NCBI GenBank assembly: GCA_003482555.1
Contig: DMYQ01000338.1
Span: forward strand, 1 to 21,784
Length of the DNA: 21,784 nucleotides
From: Janthinobacterium sp.
Lineage (GTDB): Bacteria; Pseudomonadota; Gammaproteobacteria; Burkholderiales; Burkholderiaceae_D
Reading direction: 5' to 3'
Shown here: positions 1 to 6,900 of the stretch, piece after piece
Position numbering within the stretch: position 1 is the stretch's first letter
Layout: each line of letters starts with the position of its first letter
The notes under the pieces: model-generated
What the model was told of the DNA's origin: nothing
Seen by the model: the letters and a program-made list of their open reading frames with translations, nothing else
Databases searched by the model: none
Translations under genes and position numbers: made by a program

Positions 1-129
1 TTCGCGCTGGAATTGGCGATCGCGGAACAGCGTTATGCCGAGGTCGACGCCTTGTTCGCGCGCGCGGACGCCGAATTCAGACTGGCGCTGGAGCACGCCA
101 ATAACTGGCTTGCGCAGCAAGAAGACTAG
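1..129 (+). CDS. 3' end of an unidentified CDS (partial)
   Basis: Frame 1 is open from the window edge to a TAG at 127-129 and gives the last 42 residues of a protein that begins outside the window. The fragment is rich in Ala, Leu and Glu and reads as amphipathic helix, ending in NNWLAQQED. No catalytic motif is present and I do not recognise the family. The codon use matches its neighbours, so it is probably a genuine coding end. It is followed by a 221-base gap before the next convincing start. Confidence 0.6.
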   Translation, partial: FALELAIAEQRYAEVDALFARADAEFRLALEHANNWLAQQED

Positions 130-350
130 CGATTTGCCAGTCGCGTTTTCATAGGCAGCACATTGTCAAATATCAATCAGTTTGAATCTTGCCGCATGTG
201 CTGATACTATTTCCTTAGACTAGCTTCCGCCTGGCCTGGCTGGCCGACGAGCTCGCGCTTTTCCACGTGGTGATCTCTGAGCCTGCCGCGCAGTCGCGCC
301 GCCGCCTATCCGAGCTGCGAGTTGATCTATGTGTATGTGCGGAGAACTTT
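130..350. other. Intergenic region before the signalling cluster
   Basis: No gene is supported here. The reading frame of the next gene is open back to a TAG at 216-218, and a GTG at 267 could extend that protein by 28 residues. That extension has no recognisable domain and no good ribosome binding site. The ATG at 351 has a GGAGA at 341-345 and is preferred. A weak sigma70-like promoter lies at 182-210. The open frame between 219 and 350 could be a relic of a longer coding sequence. Confidence 0.4.
182..210 (+). promoter_or_regulatory. Possible sigma70 promoter for the signalling cluster
   Basis: TTGAAT at 182-187 (4 of 6 matches to TTGACA) is separated by 17 bases from TACTAT at 205-210 (4 of 6 matches to TATAAT). 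It lies in an AT-richer stretch about 140 bases upstream of the ATG at 351. This is a pattern match by eye and could be chance. Confidence 0.3.
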
Positions 351-842
351 ATGCCGAAAACGCATTTTGGCGATGGCGCGGGCGAGCGACAAGGTAGTCC
401 CGAAGGCAGCGTCGAGCTGAGGCGCCAGAAAACCCTGCTTAAAACGGGTGCTCCGCAGGACGCCACTTTCAACAGCGCCTATTTTTCCAGCATCGCCAGG
501 GATGAAAAGGACGTGATCCAGATTTTCAATGTCGGCGCCGAACGCATGCTCGCTTACGCGGCTAAAGACGTGCTCAAGCGGATCATGCCGGCCGACATCT
601 CCGATCCGCGCGAATTGTTCGCGCGCGCCTCCGCCCTGAGCCGGGAAGTGGCCGAAGCCTTGCAGGAGCACGTCGAGATGGCCGCCATTCCCATTCCGGT
701 GCCGAGCACCGGGCAAGTGACGGCACAGGCAAGGACGGAGCTCAACGCGCATCCGGGAAAAGTCATCCATATCGTCGAGAAAAACGGTTGCGGCCAGGCG
801 CGTTTTCTGTCCGAAGCGCGGCGCGTCCCGCCCGCGCACTGA
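351..842 (+). CDS. PAS-domain protein, apparently the remnant of a hybrid sensor kinase
   Basis: A protein of 163 residues. The start is the ATG with GGAGA five bases upstream; a GTG at 267 is an alternative. Residues of about 20-95 read like the PAS domain of a common betaproteobacterial hybrid histidine kinase: the run FSSIARDEKDVIQIFNV, then AERMLAYAAKDV and PADISDP, are near copies of conserved stretches I know from that family. In intact relatives this is followed by the rest of the PAS domain, a coiled linker, an SHELRTP phospho-acceptor box, an ATPase domain and often a receiver. Here none of these follow. About 65 unassigned residues lead to TGA at 840-842, and no H-box or N/G-box is visible. 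Loss by deletion and frameshift is my inference. It sits 11 bases before a receiver gene, the usual order in such clusters. If expressed, it could only be a sensor fragment without kinase activity. Confidence 0.6.
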   Translation: MPKTHFGDGAGERQGSPEGSVELRRQKTLLKTGAPQDATFNSAYFSSIARDEKDVIQIFNVGAERMLAYAAKDVLKRIMPADISDPRELFARASALSREVAEALQEHVEMAAIPIPVPSTGQVTAQARTELNAHPGKVIHIVEKNGCGQARFLSEARRVPPAH

Positions 843-853
843 AGGGAATATGG

Positions 854-1246
854 ATGGCCAGAATCTTAATCATCGAAGACAATCCGGCGAACATGAAGCT
901 GGCGTCGCTGCTGTTGCAAAACGCGGGACATAGCGTGCTGTGCGCCACCGATACCGAAACCGGCCTGACACTGGCCCGCGGCCACGCGCCCGAATTGATA
1001 CTGATGGCGATACAGTTGCCCGGCATGGATGGCCTGGCGGCGACGGCCCTGCTCAAGCAAGACCCGGCCACGGCCCTCATCCCCATCATCGCCCTGGCGG
1101 CGATGGCGATGCAGGCCGACCGCGACAGGAGCCAGGTGGCCGGCTGCGACGCCTTCATCGCCAAACCCCTGCGTTACCAGGAATTGTATGCGGTGATCGA
1201 TGCCCTGCTGGCGGCCGGCAAGCGGGGCGCCGGGCCCATGCCATGA
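854..1246 (+). CDS. Stand-alone DivK-like receiver lacking the phospho-acceptor Asp (pseudo-receiver)
   Basis: A 130-residue single-domain response regulator with no output domain. The start ATG at 854 has GAAGGGA at 841-847. The fold is well conserved: LIIEDNPAN at the N-terminus with acidic residues E8-D9, a QLPGMDG loop, and KP at 104-105. At the position where relatives read LILMDIQLPGMDG this protein has Ala52 (codon GCG at 1007-1009). The conserved Thr thirty residues later, normally in IALTAMAM, is also Ala (Ala82). The Asp-to-Thr-to-Lys spacing of CheY (30 and 52 residues) is kept exactly, so the alignment is not in doubt. Without Asp52 it cannot take part in normal phosphorelay. It may be a decayed partner of the broken kinase upstream, or a phosphorylation-independent binding domain. 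Its stop overlaps the next start (ATGA at 1243-1246), which indicates translational coupling. Confidence 0.85.
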   Translation: MARILIIEDNPANMKLASLLLQNAGHSVLCATDTETGLTLARGHAPELILMAIQLPGMDGLAATALLKQDPATALIPIIALAAMAMQADRDRSQVAGCDAFIAKPLRYQELYAVIDALLAAGKRGAGPMP

Positions 1247-3456
1247 ATGACGCGCCCGCCACCATCCTCATCGTCGACGACGAGCCGGCCAACCGCAGAT
1301 TGCTCGAAGCCCTGCTGCGGCCGGAGGGTTACCAGACCCTGGCCGCCGCCAATGGCGAGGCGGCGCTGGCCATGGCGGTCGCGCGCGCACCCGACCTCAT
1401 CTTGCTCGACGTGATGATGCCCGGCATCGACGGTTACGAGGTGGCGCGCCGGCTCAAGGCCGATCCCGCCACCTCGCCCATTCCCATCATCATGGTGACG
1501 GCGCAGGCGGATCGCCAAGCCCACCTCAGCGGCCTGAACGCCGGCGCCGATGAATTTCTGACCAAGCCGGTCGAGCGCGCCGAACTGTGGCTCAGGGTGC
1601 GCAACCTCTTGCGCCTGAAGTCCTTCGGCGATTTCCTGATCGACCACAACGCCATCCTGGAACGCCAAGTGCGGGCCCGCAGCGCCGACCTGCTGCGCTT
1701 TCGCATGGCCATGGACGCCACGGCCGACGCCATCATGCTCGTCGAGCGGCTCAGCATGCGCTTTATCGAAGTCAATGCGACCGCCTGCGAGATGCTCGGC
1801 TATGCCCGCGCCGAGTTGCTGCAACTGGGGCCGGCCAACATCAGTTCGTCCACGTCGGCGGAATTGGCGCAAGCCTACGACGCCATCATCGCCGGCAAGA
1901 CGCGCATGGCCTTCAGCGAAACCGTGATCTGGCACAGGGACGGTTCGCCCTTGCAGGTGGAGGTGCGCTGCCACGTCCACGGCAGCGGCGCCGATGCCAT
2001 CCTGGTCGGCGTGGTGCGCGACATCAGCGAGCGCAAGCGGGCCGAGCAGCGCCTGCACAAGCTGGCCCACTACGATGTCCTGACCGGCTTGCCGAACCGC
2101 ATGCTGTTTTGCGACACGCTCAAGCGCACGCTCGAGCAAGCGGCCGGCAGCGACTGGCCGGTGGCAGTCATGTTCATCGATCTGGATCACTTCAAGAATG
2201 TCAACGACACGCTCGGCCACGCCATCGGTGACGATTTGCTGGGCCAGTTCGGCAACCGCCTGGCCCGTTGCGTGCGCGTGCGCGACACGGTGGGCCGCCT
2301 GGGCGGCGACGAGTTCGCGCTGATCTTGCCGATGCAAGAGGGCCAGCCGGGCGCGGCCCTGGTCGCCAACAAGATCCGCGAGGCGCTGCGCGCGCCCTTC
2401 GACTTGCAGGGGCATGAAGTGACCGTCAGCGCCAGCATCGGCATCACGATGTATCCGGAAGACGCACTCGACCCGGGCACCCTGATCAAATTCGCGGACA
2501 CGGCCATGTACCGGGCCAAGCAGGCCGGACGCGACACCTACCGTTTTTTCACGGCGCAAATGAACGCCGAAGTGCTGGCCCGGCTGGAGCTGGAGACGGC
2601 CCTGCGCAAGGCCGTCGAGAACGGGGAATTCTTGCTGCACTACCAGCCCAAGGTGCAGCTCAACAGCGGACGCGTGGTCGGCCTGGAAGCCCTGCTGCGC
2701 TGGCAACGGCCCGGGCACGGTCTGGTGTCGCCGCAACACTTCATCGCCTTGCTGGAAGAAACTGGCTTGATCGTGCGGGTCGGCGCCTGGGTCATCGCCT
2801 CCGCCTGCCGGCAAATCGCCCTGTGGATGGCGGGCCCGATCGGCCCCATGCAAATTTCGGTGAACGTGTCGGGCCGCCAGTTTACCGATGGCGCGCTGGA
2901 TGCCGATGTGCTGCGCGCGCTCGGCGAGCACGGCATCGGCGCCGACTTGCTCGAACTGGAGCTGACCGAAAGTTCGCTGATGGCCAACACCGAGCGCACC
3001 ATGGGCATCTTGCGCAATCTGAAACGGCGCGGCGTGCAGGTTTCCATCGACGACTTCGGCACCGGCTATTCCAGCCTGGCGTATTTGCGCCGCTTTCCCA
3101 TCGATAAATTGAAGATCGATATAGCCTTCGTGCGCGACCTCACCACCAATCCGGACGACGCCGCCATTGCCCTGGCCATCATCGGCATGGCCCACAGTCT
3201 GAAACTGGAAGTGATCGCGGAAGGGGTGGAAACGGCGCCTCAGCTGGCCTATTTGCAGGGCCACAGTTGCGACCAGATCCAGGGGCATTACTTCAGCCGG
3301 CCCTTGCCGGTGGCGGAGATGGAACAGCTGCTGCTGGCGGAAAAATACCTGTCGCCGCCCGCCCCCGCCAGCGCCAGCGCCGAACATGCGCGCACGGTGC
3401 TGCTGGTCGACGACGAGGCCCACGTGCTGCGCGCCCCGCAGCGCATCTTGCGGTAG
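1243..3456 (+). CDS. REC-PAS-GGDEF-EAL cyclic-di-GMP protein, C-terminally truncated by TAG
   Basis: A cytoplasmic signalling protein of 737 residues as encoded. The first receiver is intact (D12-D13, phospho-acceptor D56, T86, K108). A PAS domain follows at about residues 155-275. The diguanylate cyclase domain has GGDEF at 354-358 and an RVRD inhibitory site (345-348) exactly five residues before it. The EAL phosphodiesterase domain has E482-A-L-L-R-W, VNVSGRQF, ELTESSLM, IDDFGTGYSS, KLKID and AEGVET, so both enzymatic halves look competent. It would make or degrade cyclic di-GMP under control of phosphorylation and a PAS signal. From residue 717 a second receiver starts (VLLVDDEAHVL) but a TAG at 3454-3456 ends it. 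The same frame then continues the receiver to 3813. The ATG at 1243 overlaps the stop of the upstream receiver gene. Confidence 0.9.
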   Translation: MNDAPATILIVDDEPANRRLLEALLRPEGYQTLAAANGEAALAMAVARAPDLILLDVMMPGIDGYEVARRLKADPATSPIPIIMVTAQADRQAHLSGLNAGADEFLTKPVERAELWLRVRNLLRLKSFGDFLIDHNAILERQVRARSADLLRFRMAMDATADAIMLVERLSMRFIEVNATACEMLGYARAELLQLGPANISSSTSAELAQAYDAIIAGKTRMAFSETVIWHRDGSPLQVEVRCHVHGSGADAILVGVVRDISERKRAEQRLHKLAHYDVLTGLPNRMLFCDTLKRTLEQAAGSDWPVAVMFIDLDHFKNVNDTLGHAIGDDLLGQFGNRLARCVRVRDTVGRLGGDEFALILPMQEGQPGAALVANKIREALRAPFDLQGHEVTVSASIGITMYPEDALDPGTLIKFADTAMYRAKQAGRDTYRFFTAQMNAEVLARLELETALRKAVENGEFLLHYQPKVQLNSGRVVGLEALLRWQRPGHGLVSPQHFIALLEETGLIVRVGAWVIASACRQIALWMAGPIGPMQISVNVSGRQFTDGALDADVLRALGEHGIGADLLELELTESSLMANTERTMGILRNLKRRGVQVSIDDFGTGYSSLAYLRRFPIDKLKIDIAFVRDLTTNPDDAAIALAIIGMAHSLKLEVIAEGVETAPQLAYLQGHSCDQIQGHYFSRPLPVAEMEQLLLAEKYLSPPAPASASAEHARTVLLVDDEAHVLRAPQRILR

Positions 3457-3813
3457 GATGGATATTACGTCTTGCTGGCGCAGTCGGCCGCCGAGGGCTT
3501 TGAATTGCTCGCACTGAATGAAGTGCAGGTAATCCTGTGCGACCAGCGCATGCCGAACATGAGCCGGACGGTCTTCCTGGATCGGGTCAAGGATCTGTAT
3601 CCGAACACTTTGCGCATCGTCCTGTCCGGCTACACGGATCTGGAATCGATCATGGAGGCGATCAATCGGGGCGCGATTTACCGCTTTTACACCAAACCCT
3701 GGGATAACGAGGTGTTACGCAACAATATACGCGAAGCCTTCCGCCATTATTGGCTCTTGCACGATCTGCCCCGGGGCGAGCACGACGCTCTCGACGCCAG
3801 CCGTCCCCACTGA
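3457..3813 (+). pseudogene. Severed C-terminal receiver domain of the GGDEF-EAL gene
   Basis: This stretch continues the frame of the upstream gene directly after TAG 3454-3456 and encodes the rest of a receiver domain: DGYYVLLAQSA, then VILCDQRMPNM with the phospho-acceptor Asp (GAC 3541-3543), VLSGYTD, and YRFYTKPWD. Read through, the whole gene would be REC-PAS-GGDEF-EAL-REC with 856 residues (1243-3813). Other changes suggest relaxed selection: Pro in the first helix just before the stop (VLRAPQRILR where I expect Leu), and MSRTVFL where relatives usually have MSGTEFL. A separate translation start is unlikely: only TTG 3472 is available, and a product from it would lack the acidic pocket. 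A sequencing error or stop-codon readthrough cannot be excluded from sequence alone. Confidence 0.75.
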
Positions 3814-3853
3814 GACTGGTTCCCGCGTCAGAAACATTTCCCCTTTATCTACT

Positions 3854-3871
3854 TTGTCACATTGCCGTCAT
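3854..3871 (+). promoter_or_regulatory. Predicted PhoB box upstream of the nucleotidase gene
   Basis: TTGTCAC-ATTG-CCGTCAT has two heptamers separated by four bases, the 11-base period of a Pho box. The first heptamer matches CTGTCAT at 5 of 7 positions and the second at 6 of 7. A TATAAAGT stretch at 3880-3887 supplies a -10: TAAAGT (3882-3887) starts ten bases after the box, close to the arrangement I recall for E. coli phoA. It faces a secreted phosphatase gene 48 bases downstream, a typical PhoB target. Matched by eye only. Confidence 0.6.
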
Positions 3872-3879
3872 GAGCATGA

Positions 3880-3887
3880 TATAAAGT
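3880..3887 (+). promoter_or_regulatory. -10 element associated with the PhoB box
   Basis: TATAAAGT contains two overlapping candidate -10 hexamers, TATAAA (3880-3885) and TAAAGT (3882-3887). No good -35 hexamer lies 17 bases upstream; the nearest is TTGTCA at 3854-3859 with a 20-base gap. This is expected at PhoB-activated promoters, where the box replaces the -35. Confidence 0.45.
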
Positions 3888-3918
3888 AAGCAACTTGATT
3901 TTTTGATAAAGAGATGGA

Positions 3919-6027
3919 ATGAAAACAAATTTGATGATGTGCGCGGCTCTGGCGGCGGCCGGCCTGTGCGGATGCAACGGTGGCTCGGCTACGCTGTCAC
4001 CCGGGACGCCCACGATTCCGGAGGGTAGCACCGTCACTTTGGCGTTGATGGAAACGACCGATATTCATTCCAATGTGCTCAGCTATAATTATTATGCCCT
4101 GGCCGAGGATACCAGCCTGGGCCTGGAACGCACCTCGACTCTGATCCAGGCCGCGCGCGCGGAAAATCCAAACAATGTGCTGCTCGACGATGGCGACGTC
4201 ATCCAGGGCACCTTGCTGGCCGACTTGCAGGCGGTGGCGACGCCGCTGCCGTGGGCGGGCACGCTGGCCGTGCACAAGGCCATGAACGCGCTGAAATACG
4301 ATGGCGGCGGCATGGGCAATCACGAGTTCAACTATGGCTTGCCCTTCCTGAGCCAGATCACCAACACCGATTTCGGCATTCCCGGCGTCAGCAAGCCGGC
4401 CGGCGGCTGCGGCGCGCCCGCCTTTCCCGTAGTACTGAGCAACGTCACCGGCGTCGCCAGCCAAAAACCGATCTTCGCCCCCTATGCCGTACTGCCGCGC
4501 AACATGGCCGCCCTCGCCCCCGATGGCAGCCGGGTCAACGTGAATATCAATATCGGCATCATGAGCTTCGTGCCGCCACAAATTCTGGAGTGGGATCAAA
4601 AGAACTTGGCCGGCAAGGTAGCCGTTTCCGGAGTACAAGAAAGCGCCCAGAAATATGTGCCGGAATTGCGCGCCAAGGGTGCCGATCTGATCGTGGCGCT
4701 CTCGCATGGCGGACTGGACACCAGCGCCTATAGCCCGAAAATGGAAAATGGCAGTTATTACCTGGCCGGCACGGGCATCGATGCGCTGATGATAGGCCAT
4801 TCGCACTTGATTTTCCCGAAAGGCAAGGAAATCGGGGCGGCCCCTCTGGATGCCTCGTTCGCGGCCATTCCAGCCAGCGCCAAGGTCGACGCCATCAACG
4901 GCTTCGTCAACGGTGTGCCGACCGTCATGGCGCAAAGCTGGGGCCGGCGTTTGGGCATCATCAAGATGACGTTGGCCTACCAGGGTGGCAAATGGGTGGT
5001 GCAGCCGGCCAAGACAACGGTCGAGTCGCGCGGCTTCAAGTACACCGATGGCAGCACTCTGGTGGCCGCCGATCCCGCCATCGCGCCGCTGGTGGCGAAC
5101 GAGCATGCCGCCACCATCGCTTACGCCAGGCAGCCCCTGGGCTTGAACACAGAATTTGAGATGTCGGCCTACTTCGCCCTGGTCGGCGACGTCAGCGCGA
5201 TCGAACTAGTGAACCAGGCGCAACTCGATTATGTGAAAAATTTCATCGCCACCAGCACCGACGCCACCCTGGCCAGTTACAAAAACATCCCCGTGATTTC
5301 TTGCAGCGCGCCCTTCAAGGCGGGCCGCAACGGGCCGTCCGACTTCACCGATGTTGCCCCCGGCGCCAGCGTGTCGGCGCCCGTCGGCTTACAGGTGCGC
5401 AATCCCGGCGACTTGTACCTGTACAGCAATAACAATCTGCAAGCCGTGAAGATCAAGGGTGCCGACTTGAAAGCTTGGCTGGAAACGGCCGCCAAACAAT
5501 TCGGCCAGATCGATCCAGCCAAAACGGCCGAGCAAGACTTGGTGCCTTCCTATGGCACGATCTATAACTACGATGTATTTTATGCGGAAAATAATGCCTT
5601 GCAATACCAGATCGACGTCACCAAACCGGTCGGCAGCCGAATCGCCATGCTGACGTATCAAGGCAAGGCGGTTGCCGATGGCGACGATTTCATTGTCGCA
5701 ACGAATGACTACCGGGCCGGCGGCGGCGGCGGCGTGCCCGGCATTGACGGCAGCAAGACCATCATCAAGTCGCCCGACGCAAACCAGACTGTACTCAGCA
5801 ACTATCTGCGAACCCTGGGAGCGCAAGGCGGCAAGGTCACGCTGGCGGCGAATGGCGGAGCGCAAAGCTGGAGCTTCGTCAAAGTCGCCACGGCCGGCCC
5901 GGTGATCTTGCGTTCGACGCCCGGACATCTGGCGCTGGCGGTGAAAGGCGGTTTGCGCAACGTCAGCGCGGAAGGTGGGCTCGATGCCAGCGGTTTTGCC
6001 AAGTACACCATCGACCTGAGCAAATAA
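3919..6027 (+). CDS. cpdB: CpdB-like 2',3'-cyclic phosphodiesterase / 5'-nucleotidase family lipoprotein
   Basis: A 702-residue exported metallophosphoesterase. The N-terminus has a charged start, a hydrophobic stretch and a lipobox-like LCGC with Cys19, so it is probably lipid-anchored. The calcineurin-like domain (about 40-350) holds the dimetal motifs METTDIHSN (D48, H50), DDGD (D93), GNHEF (N134, H135), ALSHGG and GHSH (H294, H296). The C-terminal nucleotide-binding domain follows, with LYLYSNNNLQAVKIKG, YQIDVTKPVGSRI and VATNDYRAGG, resembling CpdB more than UshA. The role would be hydrolysis of extracellular nucleotides or 2',3'-cyclic nucleotides to release phosphate and nucleoside. 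The glycine run after DYRA is unusual. The start ATG has AAAGAG just upstream; a three-codon ATG-GAA-TGA overlaps it. Expression is probably PhoB-dependent. The cpdB assignment over a general 5'-nucleotidase is likely but not certain. Confidence 0.85.
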   Translation: MKTNLMMCAALAAAGLCGCNGGSATLSPGTPTIPEGSTVTLALMETTDIHSNVLSYNYYALAEDTSLGLERTSTLIQAARAENPNNVLLDDGDVIQGTLLADLQAVATPLPWAGTLAVHKAMNALKYDGGGMGNHEFNYGLPFLSQITNTDFGIPGVSKPAGGCGAPAFPVVLSNVTGVASQKPIFAPYAVLPRNMAALAPDGSRVNVNINIGIMSFVPPQILEWDQKNLAGKVAVSGVQESAQKYVPELRAKGADLIVALSHGGLDTSAYSPKMENGSYYLAGTGIDALMIGHSHLIFPKGKEIGAAPLDASFAAIPASAKVDAINGFVNGVPTVMAQSWGRRLGIIKMTLAYQGGKWVVQPAKTTVESRGFKYTDGSTLVAADPAIAPLVANEHAATIAYARQPLGLNTEFEMSAYFALVGDVSAIELVNQAQLDYVKNFIATSTDATLASYKNIPVISCSAPFKAGRNGPSDFTDVAPGASVSAPVGLQVRNPGDLYLYSNNNLQAVKIKGADLKAWLETAAKQFGQIDPAKTAEQDLVPSYGTIYNYDVFYAENNALQYQIDVTKPVGSRIAMLTYQGKAVADGDDFIVATNDYRAGGGGGVPGIDGSKTIIKSPDANQTVLSNYLRTLGAQGGKVTLAANGGAQSWSFVKVATAGPVILRSTPGHLALAVKGGLRNVSAEGGLDASGFAKYTIDLSK

Positions 6028-6062
6028 GCGGCGCGGTCAAAGGACGACGCTGCCCATGGGCA

Positions 6063-6098
6063 TGGCATTCCGGGGCGGCGCTTATGCCCGGAATGCCA
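6063..6098. terminator. Perfect 12-bp hairpin after the nucleotidase gene
   Basis: An inverted repeat with arms TGGCATTCCGGG (6063-6074) and CCCGGAATGCCA (6087-6098) and a 12-base loop, 35 bases after the stop at 6027. There is no T-run after either arm, so it is not a classic intrinsic terminator. It may stabilise the 3' end of the mRNA or act as a weak terminator. Confidence 0.45.
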
Positions 6099-6132
6099 AA
6101 CCGTCACCATCCCCCCTTTCGACGGAGAGATC

Positions 6133-6882
6133 ATGGATATATTCAACAACGGCGCCTTCAAGCTGGCGCCCATGCTGGTGCTGGCCGGCGCGCTGATGGC
6201 GTGCCAACCCAGGCAGGAAATGACGCCGGATTCGGCGCAAATCGAGGCTGTCGCCATGGCCGCCAGCCACAACCGGGATGCGAACGCGGAACTGCGCCTG
6301 AGCGCCTGGGCGGCGCAAGGCTTGCCTGTGGCCGAACGCGAACTGGCGCTGCTGTATCGGGATCGGCCGCGGCAACGCGACAGGGCCATGGCCCTGTTTG
6401 AAAAAGCCGCCCGGGCCGGCGATGGCGAAGCCGCCTTCGAACTGGGGGAGCTGTACCGCAAGCAGGTGGTCGGCATGGCGCCGCGGCCAGCCCTGGCCTG
6501 GCCCTGGTATAAGCGGGCGGCCGAGAAAAAACATGCCAAGGCGGCCCTGATGCTGGGCTTGCTGGCCAAGAACGGCGAAGGCGTGGCCCGCGACGACATC
6601 GAGGCCGCCAAATGGTTAAGCGTGGCCAGCGAGCTGGGCGAACAGCATGCGATGTTTTTGTTATACAACGCCTACAAGGATGGCCTCGGCGTGCCGCAAG
6701 ACTTGGCCAAGGCCAGGCAGTTGCTGGAAGAATCGGCGGATCGCGACTATCCGCCCGCGCTTCAAGAGCTGGCGATGACGGTGCAATCGGGCGACGCCCT
6801 CACGCCCAAGGACGAAGCGCGGGCCGGTCACCTGCTGAAGGAAGCCAATGAACACCGCCACAATAACTGGAACAGCTTTTGA
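6133..6882 (+). CDS. Sel1-like (TPR-type) repeat lipoprotein
   Basis: A 249-residue protein with a short signal sequence ending in LMAC (Cys24), consistent with a lipoprotein, although Met at -2 is not typical. The mature part is built from Sel1-like repeats. Clear units are AAFELGELYRKQ ... ALAWPWYKRAAEKKHAKAA, then LMLGLLAKNGEGVARDDIEA with AKWLSVASELGEQHA, and YNAYKDGLGVPQDLAKARQL with LEESADRDYPPA. Such proteins are scaffolds for protein-protein contacts in the envelope; the partner here is unknown. The start ATG 6133 has GGAGAG at 6124-6129. It stands alone, convergent with the SCO gene 18 bases away. Confidence 0.8.
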   Translation: MDIFNNGAFKLAPMLVLAGALMACQPRQEMTPDSAQIEAVAMAASHNRDANAELRLSAWAAQGLPVAERELALLYRDRPRQRDRAMALFEKAARAGDGEAAFELGELYRKQVVGMAPRPALAWPWYKRAAEKKHAKAALMLGLLAKNGEGVARDDIEAAKWLSVASELGEQHAMFLLYNAYKDGLGVPQDLAKARQLLEESADRDYPPALQELAMTVQSGDALTPKDEARAGHLLKEANEHRHNNWNSF

Positions 6883-6900
6883 GGCGCGTAGGCACGGCGT

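Noticed and set aside
940..1242. Upstream extension of the GGDEF-EAL protein by 101 codons
   Set aside because: The extension overlaps the receiver gene in another frame and is Arg/Pro-rich without domains. ATG 1243 sits directly before the receiver domain and overlaps the previous stop in the usual ATGA arrangement.
1174..3423. A 749-codon open frame on the - strand opposite the GGDEF-EAL gene
   Set aside because: It is a shadow ORF caused by GC-rich codon bias. It has no recognisable domain, while the + strand frame carries full REC, PAS, GGDEF and EAL motifs.
3457..3813. An independent small receiver gene starting at TTG 3472
   Set aside because: It would lack the first strand and the acidic pocket, which are encoded before the TAG in the same frame. 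A severed domain explains the sequence better.
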